From assembly GCA_046728115.1 (NCBI GenBank), contig JBKPDW010000015.1, forward strand, positions 1-46,554: a stretch of DNA of 46,554 bases, written 5' to 3'. The DNA comes from CAVSWN01 sp046728115. GTDB lineage: Bacteria; Acidobacteriota; Vicinamibacteria; Vicinamibacterales; CAVVIG01. The notes under the pieces are model-generated. The model ran no database searches. It was not told the origin of the DNA and saw only the letters and a program-made list of their open reading frames with translations. Below, piece by piece: positions 34,301-43,307 of the stretch (position 1 is the stretch's first letter; the number at the start of each line of letters is the position of its first letter). A program made the position numbers and the translations under genes.

Positions 34301-34306
34301 TCGGCG

Positions 34307-35662
34307 ATGCGACTTGCCGCCGGCCTGCTCGTGGCTCTCGGTCTGATACAACCGACGATGAGCCTGAGCGACATCATGGTGAAGATTCTGTATCCGACGG
34401 CGGATGCCGTCTTCTACATCGAAACGCGGACGCCGGTGGATGAAACGGGTTGGCGCGAGCTCGAGCGTCAGACGCAAATGCTGTCGGACGCCGCGCAAGA
34501 GCTCGTGACGCAACGCTGGGCGCGAGGACGCGAGGGCTGGCTGGCAGATGGCAAACTGCTGGTCGATGCAGGCGCCGCCGCCGTGGCCGCCGCCCGCAGG
34601 CGGGATGTAAAAGCGCTGGCCGATCTCAACGACGCCCTGTATACGGCGTGCGTGCAATGCCATCAGCACTATCGGCCCAACTATGGGCGCGGTGGCGCGA
34701 ACCTTTCGCGCCGTCGCTCCCCCGAGAGCTCCACGAGCGCCGGCGAGGCACGCCGACCGACCGAGGATGCCGAGGCGGCCGGCGCGCGAAACGCCTCGCG
34801 CGACGATGACGCGTTCTCCATCGAGGGCATCTGGAACTTCGCGACGCTGACGCCGCTCGAACGGCCGGCCGAATTCGGCGACAAGGCTCTCGTCACGCGC
34901 GACGAAGCGGCTGCCTGGGTGCAGCAGACGCTGCAACGGAACAATCGCGATCGCCGCGACGGTGGGCCCGAGGTGGACGTCGGACGAGCCGTCAACGACT
35001 ACTGGTTCGAGCGCGGCAACGGACTCGCCGCGAGCGGCGAACGGTTTCGAACATCGCTCGTCACCGATCCGCCAAACGGACGGCTGCCGCCGCTGACCGA
35101 CGAAGCGCGTGCCCGGGCGGCAGCACGCGCGGCAGACGCCCGCTCGCATCCGGCCGACGGTCCCGAAAACCGCTCGTTACAGGAACGGTGCCTCAGCTTC
35201 AACGCGGGACCGCCGATCCTGCCCGGACCCTACAACAACTACGTCCAGATCTTCCTGATGCCCGGGTACGCGATCGTCTTCACCGAGATGATTCACGACG
35301 CGCGCATCGTGCCCCTCGACCCTCGTTCGCACGTTTCGCCGCGCGTCCGATCGTGGCTTGGCGATTCGCGCGGCCGCTGGGACGGCAGGACCCTGGTTGT
35401 CGACACGACGAACTTCCTCGGCACGATGAATCTTCGAGGCGGCGACGAGAACCTGCATCTCACCGAGCGCTTCACGCGGGTCGATGGGCACACGCTGCTC
35501 TACGAATTCACCGTCGATGATCCGACGGCCTACACCAGGCCGTGGACCGCGTCGTTGCCGATGACAAAGGTCGACGACCGGATTTTCGAGTACGCGTGCC
35601 ACGAGGGCAATTACGCGCTCGTCGACATCCTCAAGGGTGCGAGATTTCAGGAAAAACGATAG
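34307..35662 (+). CDS. Cytochrome c'-like domain fused to secreted family domain (member 3)
   Basis: 451 residues. After a short signal peptide comes a helical domain with the heme motif at its end, CVQCHQHYRPNY (Cys115, Cys118, His119), as in cytochrome c' four-helix proteins. A Ser/Arg/Ala-rich linker (about 130-165) leads to a domain homologous to the genes at 30528 and 31427: GIWNFATLTPLERPAEF, WDGRTLVVDTTNFLGTM, DDPTAYTRPW and FEYACHEGNYALVDILKGAR. The fusion links the unknown family to electron transfer. TATTAT lies exactly seven bases before the ATG and there is no ribosome site. Confidence 0.85.
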   Translation: MRLAAGLLVALGLIQPTMSLSDIMVKILYPTADAVFYIETRTPVDETGWRELERQTQMLSDAAQELVTQRWARGREGWLADGKLLVDAGAAAVAAARRRDVKALADLNDALYTACVQCHQHYRPNYGRGGANLSRRRSPESSTSAGEARRPTEDAEAAGARNASRDDDAFSIEGIWNFATLTPLERPAEFGDKALVTRDEAAAWVQQTLQRNNRDRRDGGPEVDVGRAVNDYWFERGNGLAASGERFRTSLVTDPPNGRLPPLTDEARARAAARAADARSHPADGPENRSLQERCLSFNAGPPILPGPYNNYVQIFLMPGYAIVFTEMIHDARIVPLDPRSHVSPRVRSWLGDSRGRWDGRTLVVDTTNFLGTMNLRGGDENLHLTERFTRVDGHTLLYEFTVDDPTAYTRPWTASLPMTKVDDRIFEYACHEGNYALVDILKGARFQEKR

Positions 35663-35976
35663 AAGCGTGTTGCGAGTACTCGGCAACGTGCCGGTACCAC
35701 GGTGACAGGTACCACCGCGCCAGGTACTACGGTGCCAGGTGCTAAGTGCTGGGTGCTAAGTGCTGGGTGCTAAGTGCTGGGTGCTAAGTGCTGGGTGCCG
35801 GGTGCTCGATCATGTTTGCGCCTGGCACGCCCGGCACCTCACCCTGGACGCCGAGCACCCTAGCACCGTGGCACCGTAGCACCCTGGCACCTTAGCACCG
35901 TGGCACCCTGGCACCGTAGCACCCTGGCACCTTAGCACCGTCCCACCGTGGAAGCATGGCAACGCGGGACAAGGCT
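35663..35976. repeat. Large imperfect inverted repeat made of two word arrays
   Basis: This gap lies between convergent genes. Left arm, from about 35689: words like GGTACCACGGTGCCAGG and then the 14-bp unit GCTAAGTGCTGGGT four times (35741-35796). Right arm: an octamer CACCNTRG twelve times (35856-35951). The arms are roughly complementary (GGTGCTAAG against CTTAGCACC), with a 60-base centre. It could form a long cruciform or a hairpin in both transcripts. No gene is seen in it. Confidence 0.8.
35856..35951 (+). repeat. 12-unit octamer array CACCNTRG
   Basis: Twelve contiguous 8-bp units: CACCGTGG, CACCGTAG, CACCCTGG, CACCTTAG and close variants. The order of the variants partly recurs as a 40-bp block (35880-35919 against 35920-35951), which suggests growth by block duplication. 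Confidence 0.9.
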
Positions 35977-37155
35977 TCATGTTCCCTGAAGTACCGTTTG
36001 AATCTTTTCCATGACCGTCGGCCATCGATATTCGCGGTCGACGTAAGCTTTTCCCTGCGTTCCAAGCGTGCGGGCATCGCCTGGTCGATCGAGCAGGTAG
36101 TCGAGCGCCGCGACGAATTCGGCGGCCGTGCGGTAGAAGAGGCCGCCGTCAGCGCGCCGCACCTGGCCGCGCAGCACGTCGCAGCGCGCGTTGACCAGTA
36201 CCGGCAGGCCGTGATTCCAGGCTTCGAGGAGCACCATGCTCAGGCTTTCGTATGGCGACGGCATCAACAACACGCGCGCGCGAGACAGGAGCGCTTCCCG
36301 AACGGCGTCCTCGACGAAACCGAGCGTCCGGACGGCGGGATGCTCGGGAAGCGGCATGTTGACCGGGCCGGCGAGCACGAGTTGGATCGCCCGACCGCGT
36401 TCGACATAGCGCGTGAAATACCGGAGCAGCGTGTCGCAGCCCTTGTTGGGATCGATGCGTCCGAGATAGAGCACGAACGGATCGGTCACTCCCGACAGGG
36501 GGCCGTGCTCCTTGACTTCTTCGGAACACGGGGTCGCCTCTGTTTCAGGGACCGGATCGATTCCGCAGCCGATGATCGCCGACGGCACGCGCAAGGGCGC
36601 GCGCGCGTCGACAAGTTCGGATTCTTCGGGCGTCAGAAACAGATACGCGGCCGGCAGGGTGAACCACTGTTCCAGCACGCCGGCGTGAATCAGCGGATCC
36701 TCCTCTGCCGTTGGCACCAGCACAGCTCGCTCGCGGACGAGCGGCAGCCCGAAATAGGTAGCGTAGTAACGATACGACCAGAACAGCACGCGATCGTACT
36801 CCGCTCCGTGACGCCGCAAGTATTCGACCAGTTCCGGCACATCGGGTCCGTTCGCACGGAACCAGTCGTCCTGCTCCTCGACAGAGGCGCGTCCGGAGAA
36901 AACGACCCGGCTGATGTCCCTGAACTGCGCCAGATCGCGGCCGCGGACCACTGGAAAGCGCAGCACGCGCAGGCGCCCGTCCGCCGACTCCCCTGGCCGA
37001 TATCGATTGGCCCACGTCACGTGATCGCTGGCGCACGAGGTGAGGATCGTGACGTCGTGCGTGTCGGCGAGATGCTCCGCGACCACCCGGCAATGGCTCT
37101 CGGATCCTCCGGCGATCTCACGGCCGAAGCGGTGGATGACGCAGGCCAGCTTCAC
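35977..37155 (-). CDS. Glycosyltransferase family 4 (GT-B)
   Basis: A 392-residue cytoplasmic glycosyltransferase. The N-terminal acceptor domain opens with MKLACVIHRFGREIAGGSE, including the glycine loop of GT-B enzymes. The donor domain begins at VLYLGRIDPNKGCDTLL, and the E-x7-E region reads ESLSMVLLEAWNHGLPVLV. These retaining enzymes add sugars to glycolipids, polysaccharides or proteins; the substrate cannot be inferred. Its start overlaps the end of the previous gene by four bases, so the two are coupled. Confidence 0.9.
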   Translation of the reverse strand: MKLACVIHRFGREIAGGSESHCRVVAEHLADTHDVTILTSCASDHVTWANRYRPGESADGRLRVLRFPVVRGRDLAQFRDISRVVFSGRASVEEQDDWFRANGPDVPELVEYLRRHGAEYDRVLFWSYRYYATYFGLPLVRERAVLVPTAEEDPLIHAGVLEQWFTLPAAYLFLTPEESELVDARAPLRVPSAIIGCGIDPVPETEATPCSEEVKEHGPLSGVTDPFVLYLGRIDPNKGCDTLLRYFTRYVERGRAIQLVLAGPVNMPLPEHPAVRTLGFVEDAVREALLSRARVLLMPSPYESLSMVLLEAWNHGLPVLVNARCDVLRGQVRRADGGLFYRTAAEFVAALDYLLDRPGDARTLGTQGKAYVDREYRWPTVMEKIQTVLQGT

Positions 37156-37622
37156 CGGCTGCCGCTCGGGCCCGTCCGCCCGGCGAGCCCGCTCACCTCG
37201 CGCCGCAGCCTGGCGTTTTCAATCGCGAGCTCCTCGAGGCACGCCATGATGATCCGGTTGACGTAGTCCTGACGGCGGAAATTCTCTTCGCTGTACTCGA
37301 ACAGCCACCGCACGAGCGGCAGGATCAGGCGGCGCTTGACGAACACGATGATGGGCCCGACCAGCGGCCGATGGCTCGACAGGCGCAGCCTGGACGTGGG
37401 CTTCCAGGCATCTTCGTCCGCCAGCAGCTCGGGCAGCAGCAGGACGTCGGTCCCCCGACGATCCGCGGCGCGCGCGAGCACATCGTGCACGCGTTCGAAG
37501 ATTTCAGCGTCGCCAAACTCCGACGGCCCGCCGCGCGCAATCAGACGGCGCCGCAGCTCGTCGCGAACAGCCGCCTCGATCTCCGACATCGCGGCGTCGA
37601 CACGGATCGGCACTCGATCCAT
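37152..37622 (-). CDS. Helical protein coupled to the glycosyltransferase
   Basis: About 156 residues, no signal peptide, rich in charged helices (SEIEAAVRDELRRRLIARGG; ENFRRQDYVNRIIMACLEEL) with a more hydrophobic stretch VGPIIVFVKRRLILPLVRWL that may lie on a membrane surface. The end (LAIENARLRREVSGL) looks like a coiled coil. I do not recognise a family, but similar short proteins stand before glycosyltransferases in polysaccharide clusters. ATG 37622 and ATG 37589 are both possible starts. It overlaps the glycosyltransferase start by four bases and probably acts with it. Confidence 0.65.
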   Translation of the reverse strand: MDRVPIRVDAAMSEIEAAVRDELRRRLIARGGPSEFGDAEIFERVHDVLARAADRRGTDVLLLPELLADEDAWKPTSRLRLSSHRPLVGPIIVFVKRRLILPLVRWLFEYSEENFRRQDYVNRIIMACLEELAIENARLRREVSGLAGRTGPSGSR

Positions 37623-37692
37623 GGCCCTACGTGGACCACGAACAGTGGAGGAGCGGACCGACAACGAGCGAAGGGCTGCGCACGCGGGATTT

Positions 37693-38076
37693 CTACTGCC
37701 GTTTTGCCGTGAAAGTCCCGCTCCCCAAGCCGCCCAGATCCACGCTACCTTTGAGCGCGTCCTTGTTCTCGATCGTACCGGTGTACTTGACTTCCAGGCT
37801 CGTCCCCTGCGCGTTCGCCGTGAAGGAGAAGTCGAACTGCTGTCCCTTCACGCTGCCGGTCAATTCCGCTTCCCCCAGCAGCTGCGAAGAGTAGTGCCCG
37901 GTCAGCTTGTCGCCGTCCTGTTTGAACGTGACCGTGGGGGTCCCGGTTCCAGCCTCGGTCTGAACCGAGAAATTCCATTTGCCGGTCAGGTCGACTTTGG
38001 CGCCTTGCGCGGTCGCGCCGACCGGCCATGCCGCGATCAACGCCACGAGTACCGCGATTCCAACATTCAGTTTCAT
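37693..38076 (-). CDS. Small secreted beta protein
   Basis: 127 residues with signal peptide (IAVLVALIAAWPVGATAQ, cut near 23) and AGGAG upstream of the ATG. The mature part is a chain of short beta strands: DLTGKWNFSVQTEAG, TVTFKQDGDKLTGHYSS, GSVKGQQFDFSFTA, SLEVKYTGTIENKDALKG. This is the lipocalin-like pattern of small periplasmic binding or secreted proteins. Function is not known. It stands alone leftward, between the glycosyltransferase pair and the TPR gene, separated from each by 70-120 bases. Confidence 0.78.
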   Translation of the reverse strand: MKLNVGIAVLVALIAAWPVGATAQGAKVDLTGKWNFSVQTEAGTGTPTVTFKQDGDKLTGHYSSQLLGEAELTGSVKGQQFDFSFTANAQGTSLEVKYTGTIENKDALKGSVDLGGLGSGTFTAKRQ

Positions 38077-38195
38077 GGTCTGCTCCTGCTGCGAAACTTG
38101 CCACCACCGTGGATACCGAGGACACGGGGGACTGAATCCAAGGATCTTAACTCTGTGTCCGGGTGTCCCCTTGGTGGAGGGGTCAATCCAACACT

Positions 38196-39818
38196 CTACT
38201 TTAGCTGCCGTAGCTCCGGCAGATCCGCATCCGCGTTCTTCCAATACTGCCTGGCCAATGCGAAAGCCGCCCGGGCGCTGGCGAGATCGTCGGCATGTTC
38301 GGCTGCGAGCGCGTGCGCGTACTGCGATCCGGCGTAGTGGGGATCGTGCTGCAGCATCTGGTCGGCCGCCCAGCTGGCGACGTCCCAGGCTCCGGCATCA
38401 CGTGCCGTGCGCGCAATGGCTTCGAGCGTGAACAGTCCCTGGCTCCACGCGTCGGGACCGGGCGCCGCACGCACTTTCCTCGCCGCTTCCTCCAGTAACG
38501 CCCTGCCCTTGTCCTTCTGACCGGTACGGAGGAGGAACTTGCCCTGCAGCACCTGCAGCGGCGTCGCGACGAGCCCGCCGGCCTCGACACCGCGGATCGC
38601 GCGGAGTGCGGCGTTCGCTTCGTCAGCGGCTGCCTGAAATTCGCCCAGCGCGAGCCGCGCTTCTCCGGCAGCGACGTGCCCCGTGGCACTCACGACCGGC
38701 GAACGATGGCCCGCGAGGACGTTGGCAGCCTCGAGCGCTTCCTTCGCGCGGCCGCGTGCGATGAGGAACATCGGCCACTCGCGCTTGTTGAACTCCTGCT
38801 GCAGCAGCGAAGACGGGATCGCGAACGAAGCGCGCAGGCGCCGCTCTGCATTCGCCATCTGCCCGATGTACTGATACGACGTGCCGAGCAGATCCAGGTT
38901 GTGCTGGTAGTGCCAGTCGAACTCGGCTGGAATGCGCTCGCGCGCGAAATAGCCCGTCTCCAGCGTATCAGCCGCGCTGAATTGGGCGATGGCTTCATCC
39001 ACACGTCCGACTCTCCGCAGATCGTGGCCGTACATGTGAAGCGCGTGCGGAACCGCCGGCGCCATCTTCGCGTACAGCACCGCTTCAGCCAGCGCCTGAT
39101 CGATCTGTCCGGTGTTTTCGTACGCATGAACGAGATAATGATGCGCGGCAAAATGATTCGGCGCGAGCGCCATCGCCTTCTGATAGAAACGAACGGATCC
39201 GGCGACGCTGCCCTGACCGCGCTCGGCCGGGTCGGGCGACTCCGCGTGGCCGCGCGCCAGCCAGAACTCCTCGTCCGCAGGCAGCGCCGCCAACGCGCCA
39301 TCGAGCGCGGCGCGGTAGGCGTCACGCTTCGATGCGTCCGCGGGCGCCAGCTCAGCCGCCATCTGGAGCGCACGAGCCTCGATGTGCCGCCGATCGTGTG
39401 CGTTCGCCTGCTGCGCCAGGGCCGTCGCGCGCATCAGCGCATCCTTCGCTGCCGGGGGCGCATTGAGCTCGGTGTACGCGATGGACAACCCTGCGTACGC
39501 GATCGCGAGCTTCGGATCGAGCCGCAGCGCCTGGTTGAACGACCGCGCTGCCTCGAGCCATACATAGGAATGCAGGTACGCAAGCCCCTGATCGTACAAG
39601 GCCTGTGCCTGTTTGGAGGTCGTCCCGACGCGATCGTGCGCCGACCCGATTCCGGTTCGCAGCGTCACCGACCGTTTCGCGACCTCGAGGACGGCGGCTG
39701 TCGCGGGCGGGGCGGGATGCGAGTGCGCCTCCTGCACGAGCGCGAGCGCTGCGGCAATCACGAGCAGCATCGGAAATGAGAGCCAGGCAATGCAAGGGCA
39801 ACGACGAAGACACGACAC
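38196..39818 (-). CDS. Exported TPR-repeat protein
   Basis: About 540 residues. An N-terminal hydrophobic segment (MLLVIAAALALVQEAHS) is followed by TPR-like helix pairs through the whole length: QALYDQGLAYLHSYVWLEAA, RSFNQALRLDPKLAIAYAGL, later HFAAHHYLVHAYENTGQIDQ. The mixture of TPRs with His-rich loops is typical of large periplasmic TPR proteins that hold multi-protein complexes. The start may be GTG 39818 or ATG 39770; the first 16 residues (MSCLRRCPC...) are read from a CTTCGT word repeat, which favours 39770. No partner is identified. Confidence 0.8.
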   Translation of the reverse strand: MSCLRRCPCIAWLSFPMLLVIAAALALVQEAHSHPAPPATAAVLEVAKRSVTLRTGIGSAHDRVGTTSKQAQALYDQGLAYLHSYVWLEAARSFNQALRLDPKLAIAYAGLSIAYTELNAPPAAKDALMRATALAQQANAHDRRHIEARALQMAAELAPADASKRDAYRAALDGALAALPADEEFWLARGHAESPDPAERGQGSVAGSVRFYQKAMALAPNHFAAHHYLVHAYENTGQIDQALAEAVLYAKMAPAVPHALHMYGHDLRRVGRVDEAIAQFSAADTLETGYFARERIPAEFDWHYQHNLDLLGTSYQYIGQMANAERRLRASFAIPSSLLQQEFNKREWPMFLIARGRAKEALEAANVLAGHRSPVVSATGHVAAGEARLALGEFQAAADEANAALRAIRGVEAGGLVATPLQVLQGKFLLRTGQKDKGRALLEEAARKVRAAPGPDAWSQGLFTLEAIARTARDAGAWDVASWAADQMLQHDPHYAGSQYAHALAAEHADDLASARAAFALARQYWKNADADLPELRQLK

Positions 39819-39896
39819 AACGAAGGCTTATCAATCAAGCCGATCAACTGTACTCTGATTTCCGCTGTCGTGGCTTCGTGGGATCGAAGAAGGAAA

Positions 39897-39928
39897 GAGC
39901 CCGCAAGAGTGTAAGACCCTGCGGGCTC
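39897..39928 (-). terminator. Intrinsic terminator of the TonB receptor gene
   Basis: Perfect 9-bp stem GAGCCCGCA with TGCGGGCTC and a 14-base loop, read leftward from the receptor stop, followed by the T-rich TTTCCTTCTT. It is the clearest intrinsic terminator in the window. Confidence 0.75.
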
Positions 39929-39964
39929 TCCGAGTTCTCTCTGAGGTTTCTGAGCTCTCGTGTT

Positions 39965-42900
39965 CTAAAAATCGAAGTTCACGCCGATTTTGTAGAACCG
40001 CGCCGGCAGCACGTTGGTCGGCCGCAGCCACGTGGAGGCGGCGGTGTTCGAGAACGTGCTGCTGACGGTGAACGGCCAGTTGCTGTTGAAGATGTTGTAG
40101 GCGTCGAGGTCGATGCGCGCGCGGTACGTCCCCATCCTGAATCGCTTCGACGCGCGGATGTCCAGCTGCTTGAGGTTATAGTTGCCGTAGTTCTCGCCGA
40201 CCTCCATCAGGTTCCACGTGCGCGTCGTCGCCGCGTTCGCATAGCCGGTGCGGCCGAGCGTAGTCAGCGTCGTCGCCGAGAACGGCGCCGCCCACTGAGC
40301 GAGAATGCTCGGCGCCGCGCCACCGGTCTGGACGCCCCGAACGAACTGGAATGTGCCGCTGATGATCACGTCGTACGGCAGCGTGTAGGAACCGAGCAGC
40401 TTCAGGTCCGGCCGATACGGAAGGTCCTGATGGCATGCCCGATGGCCGTTCGGGAAGACTTCTGTGACCTCCGGCGGCGCGGGCGCGACGGCGTTCGCCG
40501 GGTTCGTCAACAACGACAGCACGCCGTAATCGACGAGCGCGCACTGATCGAAGATGCGCTTGCCCGCCGTGATGCCGCCCTGGATGAACATGCCCGGCTT
40601 CGGCCGCGCGTTGATCTGGAAGTCGTACCCTTCGTAGATGTTCGTCTCGCCGCCGTAATCGTCCGAGAAGGTCAGCGTGCTGCTCGCCGGCGGCGAATTG
40701 GCGCCGCTGACCGACGGCTTCAAATCGTACAAGCCGCAGATCTGATACCCGCTGCCGCCCGGCAGGTTGGCGTCGGATGGCGCGTTGACGCAGAACGGAC
40801 CGTCGTAGCTGCCCTTCGCGATGCTGTACCGGTTGTCTACCGTGATCGTCTGGTTCCCGAACGCACGCCGGAACCAGCCCGCGGCCACCGACACGCGCGG
40901 CATCAGCTCGTGCTGGCCGCTGATCTGGAACTCCGTGTTGTACCCGCGGGCTTGCCACCCTTCCAGCACCTTCGGGTTCGTCGTCTGCGTCGTCGGCACG
41001 TTCCTCCCGAACGTCGTGTTGGTGGACGCCGCCAGCTCGTTCAGCTGGATCCGGCCGGAGCTGTCGAACGGCGAGCCGTTGCCGTCCACGTCGGTCCACG
41101 ACCGCACGTCGCTCAACCCGACCGTGTTTTCGGGATTGTTGTTGTCGGTCGTGCTCCCGCCTGCGAGGCCGACGCCGTTCACGTAGCGCGCGTAGCTGAA
41201 CTTGATCGCCGTCCGACCGGTGCCGAACAGGTCGTACGACACGCCGACGCGCGGGTTGATGTCGTTCCAGTTCAGCACGCGTCCGACGCAGCCCTGCGCG
41301 AGGTTGTTCTTTCCGTCGGGGCACTCCGGAAAGTCCTGCGCGGCGTTGAACGTGCCCGCCGGCAGCGACTCCGGATCCACTGCGCTGACGAACCGATCCC
41401 ACCGCAGGCCCGCGTTGATCGTGGCGCGTTTGATCGTCCAGCGATCCTGGACGAACACGCCGCTGTCGGCCTTGATGCTGTTGCGGCGGTCGGTCGGAAT
41501 GCGCAGCGTCACGGACGAGGGCGCGCCGTTGTTGAATGTCACGGGCTGTACGTCGCGCGTGTACTGCTGCGTCAGCCGCCACTTGGCCTGGCTGATCTGC
41601 ACGCCGAAGCGGGCCGAGTGCGAGCCCGTGACGTAGTTCGCGGCGAATTGCTCGGTGAAGAGCTTCGAGAAGTGATCCGCAGGGTTGTTCCAGGCGTCCG
41701 CAATCTTGCCGGTGCCGGTGTCGCTGATGGTGACGAGCGGCGGCGTGACGGCGAAGACGTCGGGTTGATAGTTCTCCTGGTACTCCTGGTCGTACACCGA
41801 GAAGCCGGCATCGAACAGCAGGCGGTTCGTGTGCGTGCGCGTCCACTTCGACACCGACACGAAGCTCGTGGGCGTCGCTTGAATCGCGGAGGCCTCGGGC
41901 GGAACGGTCGAAGCAATACCCCAGTGCTTGCGAACCTTGTCCTGCTCGTCGTGGTAGTAGGAGACCTTGTCCTTCGACGTCACCTGCGCCGACACACGGC
42001 CCACGATGCTGCGGATATGACCATCGTCGATGCCCGGACGGGTGGTATCAGGGACATATTTCACGTACTTGCCTGGGACTTGCTGACTGAGGTTGAAGAA
42101 GCTGTCGGCCACCGTCTTGTTGACGCCCCAGTACCGGTAGGTTGCGAAGAACCAGACGCGGTCTTTCTTGATCGGACCGCCGACGCCGGGATTGAAATCC
42201 CAGATTTTCTTCGTCACGGGCACGTTGGTCAGTTTGTTGTTCGGGTTGTACGTCACATCGCCGAACAGCTCGGTCCTCGTGCAGGGCTGGGCGACGCCGT
42301 TCACGAATCCGGGGGAGCCGCAGTTGTCGGAGCTCCACGCTTCCGGCGCGTAGTTGCCGAAGACGACGCCGTGGAACTGATTGCTGCCATCGCGGGGCAC
42401 CATGTTGACGCGAACGCCGCCCTGGCCCATTTCCGCGGAGTCGGCGCCGGTGACATAGCTGATCTCCTGAAAGCTGTTGTCGTTCCAGTACACTCCGCTG
42501 TAGGCGCCGTTCGCGCACAGGTTGTTCAGCCGCATGCCTTCGACGGTTTGCACCGTGTCAGCGGATCCCCGGTACTGAAGGGGTGATTGCTGCAGGCTTC
42601 CGCTGCCGCCGACGTCGCGCGACAGCGCGCCGCCGCCGCCCAGCGAAATCTGGGTACCGGGGATCATGATGCCGACCGCCTGGATGTTGCGTCCCGTCGG
42701 CAGCGCATCGAGGACGTCACGCGTCATGACGGTGCGCGTCGTGATGCTCTGCACATCGACGATTGGCGATTCGGCCGCCACGGTGATGGTCTCCTCCAAT
42801 TGACCGACCTTGAGATCGGCATTGATCGCGGCAGTGAAGTCCGCGGTGATCTCAACACCCTCGCGCTTCACGACACTGAACCCCGGCAGCGTGAAGGTAA

Positions 42901-43138
42901 CGGTATACGTGCCGGGCGGGAGCTGAATGATCTTGTACAACCCCGAGCCGTCGGTGATCGCTGTTCGCACTTTCTCGAGCAGCGCCGGGCTCGCGGCCTC
43001 GACGGTGACGCCGGGCAGCACCGCGCCCGACGCGTCCCTCACCGTGCCGGCAATCACGCCTGTCCCTTGTGCCGCTGCCACGACCGGCAGCAGCGCGAGG
43101 CAAACGGCCCCGGCCATGATTCGTGCAAACGTGCGCAT
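39965..43138 (-). CDS. TonB-dependent receptor with carboxypeptidase-regulatory domain (Oar-like)
   Basis: A 1057-residue outer membrane protein. The signal peptide ends VVAAAQG. A carboxypeptidase regulatory-like domain follows at about 25-105 (GTVRDASGAVLPGVTVEAAS; LPGFSVVKREGVEI), then a TonB plug (TRDVLDALPTGRNIQAVGIM) and a 22-strand barrel ending in Phe (YKIGVNFDF). Such proteins take up large ligands such as glycans, peptides or metal complexes. The ligand is unknown here. The start at 43138 has GGAGG about 12 bases upstream; a further 22 codons of open frame are ignored. The divergent TetR gene and its operator suggest induction by a small molecule. Confidence 0.92.
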   Translation of the reverse strand: MRTFARIMAGAVCLALLPVVAAAQGTGVIAGTVRDASGAVLPGVTVEAASPALLEKVRTAITDGSGLYKIIQLPPGTYTVTFTLPGFSVVKREGVEITADFTAAINADLKVGQLEETITVAAESPIVDVQSITTRTVMTRDVLDALPTGRNIQAVGIMIPGTQISLGGGGALSRDVGGSGSLQQSPLQYRGSADTVQTVEGMRLNNLCANGAYSGVYWNDNSFQEISYVTGADSAEMGQGGVRVNMVPRDGSNQFHGVVFGNYAPEAWSSDNCGSPGFVNGVAQPCTRTELFGDVTYNPNNKLTNVPVTKKIWDFNPGVGGPIKKDRVWFFATYRYWGVNKTVADSFFNLSQQVPGKYVKYVPDTTRPGIDDGHIRSIVGRVSAQVTSKDKVSYYHDEQDKVRKHWGIASTVPPEASAIQATPTSFVSVSKWTRTHTNRLLFDAGFSVYDQEYQENYQPDVFAVTPPLVTISDTGTGKIADAWNNPADHFSKLFTEQFAANYVTGSHSARFGVQISQAKWRLTQQYTRDVQPVTFNNGAPSSVTLRIPTDRRNSIKADSGVFVQDRWTIKRATINAGLRWDRFVSAVDPESLPAGTFNAAQDFPECPDGKNNLAQGCVGRVLNWNDINPRVGVSYDLFGTGRTAIKFSYARYVNGVGLAGGSTTDNNNPENTVGLSDVRSWTDVDGNGSPFDSSGRIQLNELAASTNTTFGRNVPTTQTTNPKVLEGWQARGYNTEFQISGQHELMPRVSVAAGWFRRAFGNQTITVDNRYSIAKGSYDGPFCVNAPSDANLPGGSGYQICGLYDLKPSVSGANSPPASSTLTFSDDYGGETNIYEGYDFQINARPKPGMFIQGGITAGKRIFDQCALVDYGVLSLLTNPANAVAPAPPEVTEVFPNGHRACHQDLPYRPDLKLLGSYTLPYDVIISGTFQFVRGVQTGGAAPSILAQWAAPFSATTLTTLGRTGYANAATTRTWNLMEVGENYGNYNLKQLDIRASKRFRMGTYRARIDLDAYNIFNSNWPFTVSSTFSNTAASTWLRPTNVLPARFYKIGVNFDF

Positions 43139-43307
43139 GCGCAGTTCCCTCCTCCAAAAACGTGACGGGTCCCTTGGACCTAGCAGCAGTTGTGCCGAAA
43201 ACATTGTTGCGATTTTTCGCCGAGATCTGGCTGGAAAATCGAGTGCTCGAGGTCCACGATTCCAAATTTCCGTATGCCGATTCGGTGATGGTAAGTACCG
43301 GTTACCT

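Noticed and set aside
39605..42586. A 993-codon open frame on the + strand
   Set aside because: It lies opposite the TonB receptor and a TPR gene, has Arg/Val/Ala-skewed composition and no family motif; it is an antisense artefact of high GC.
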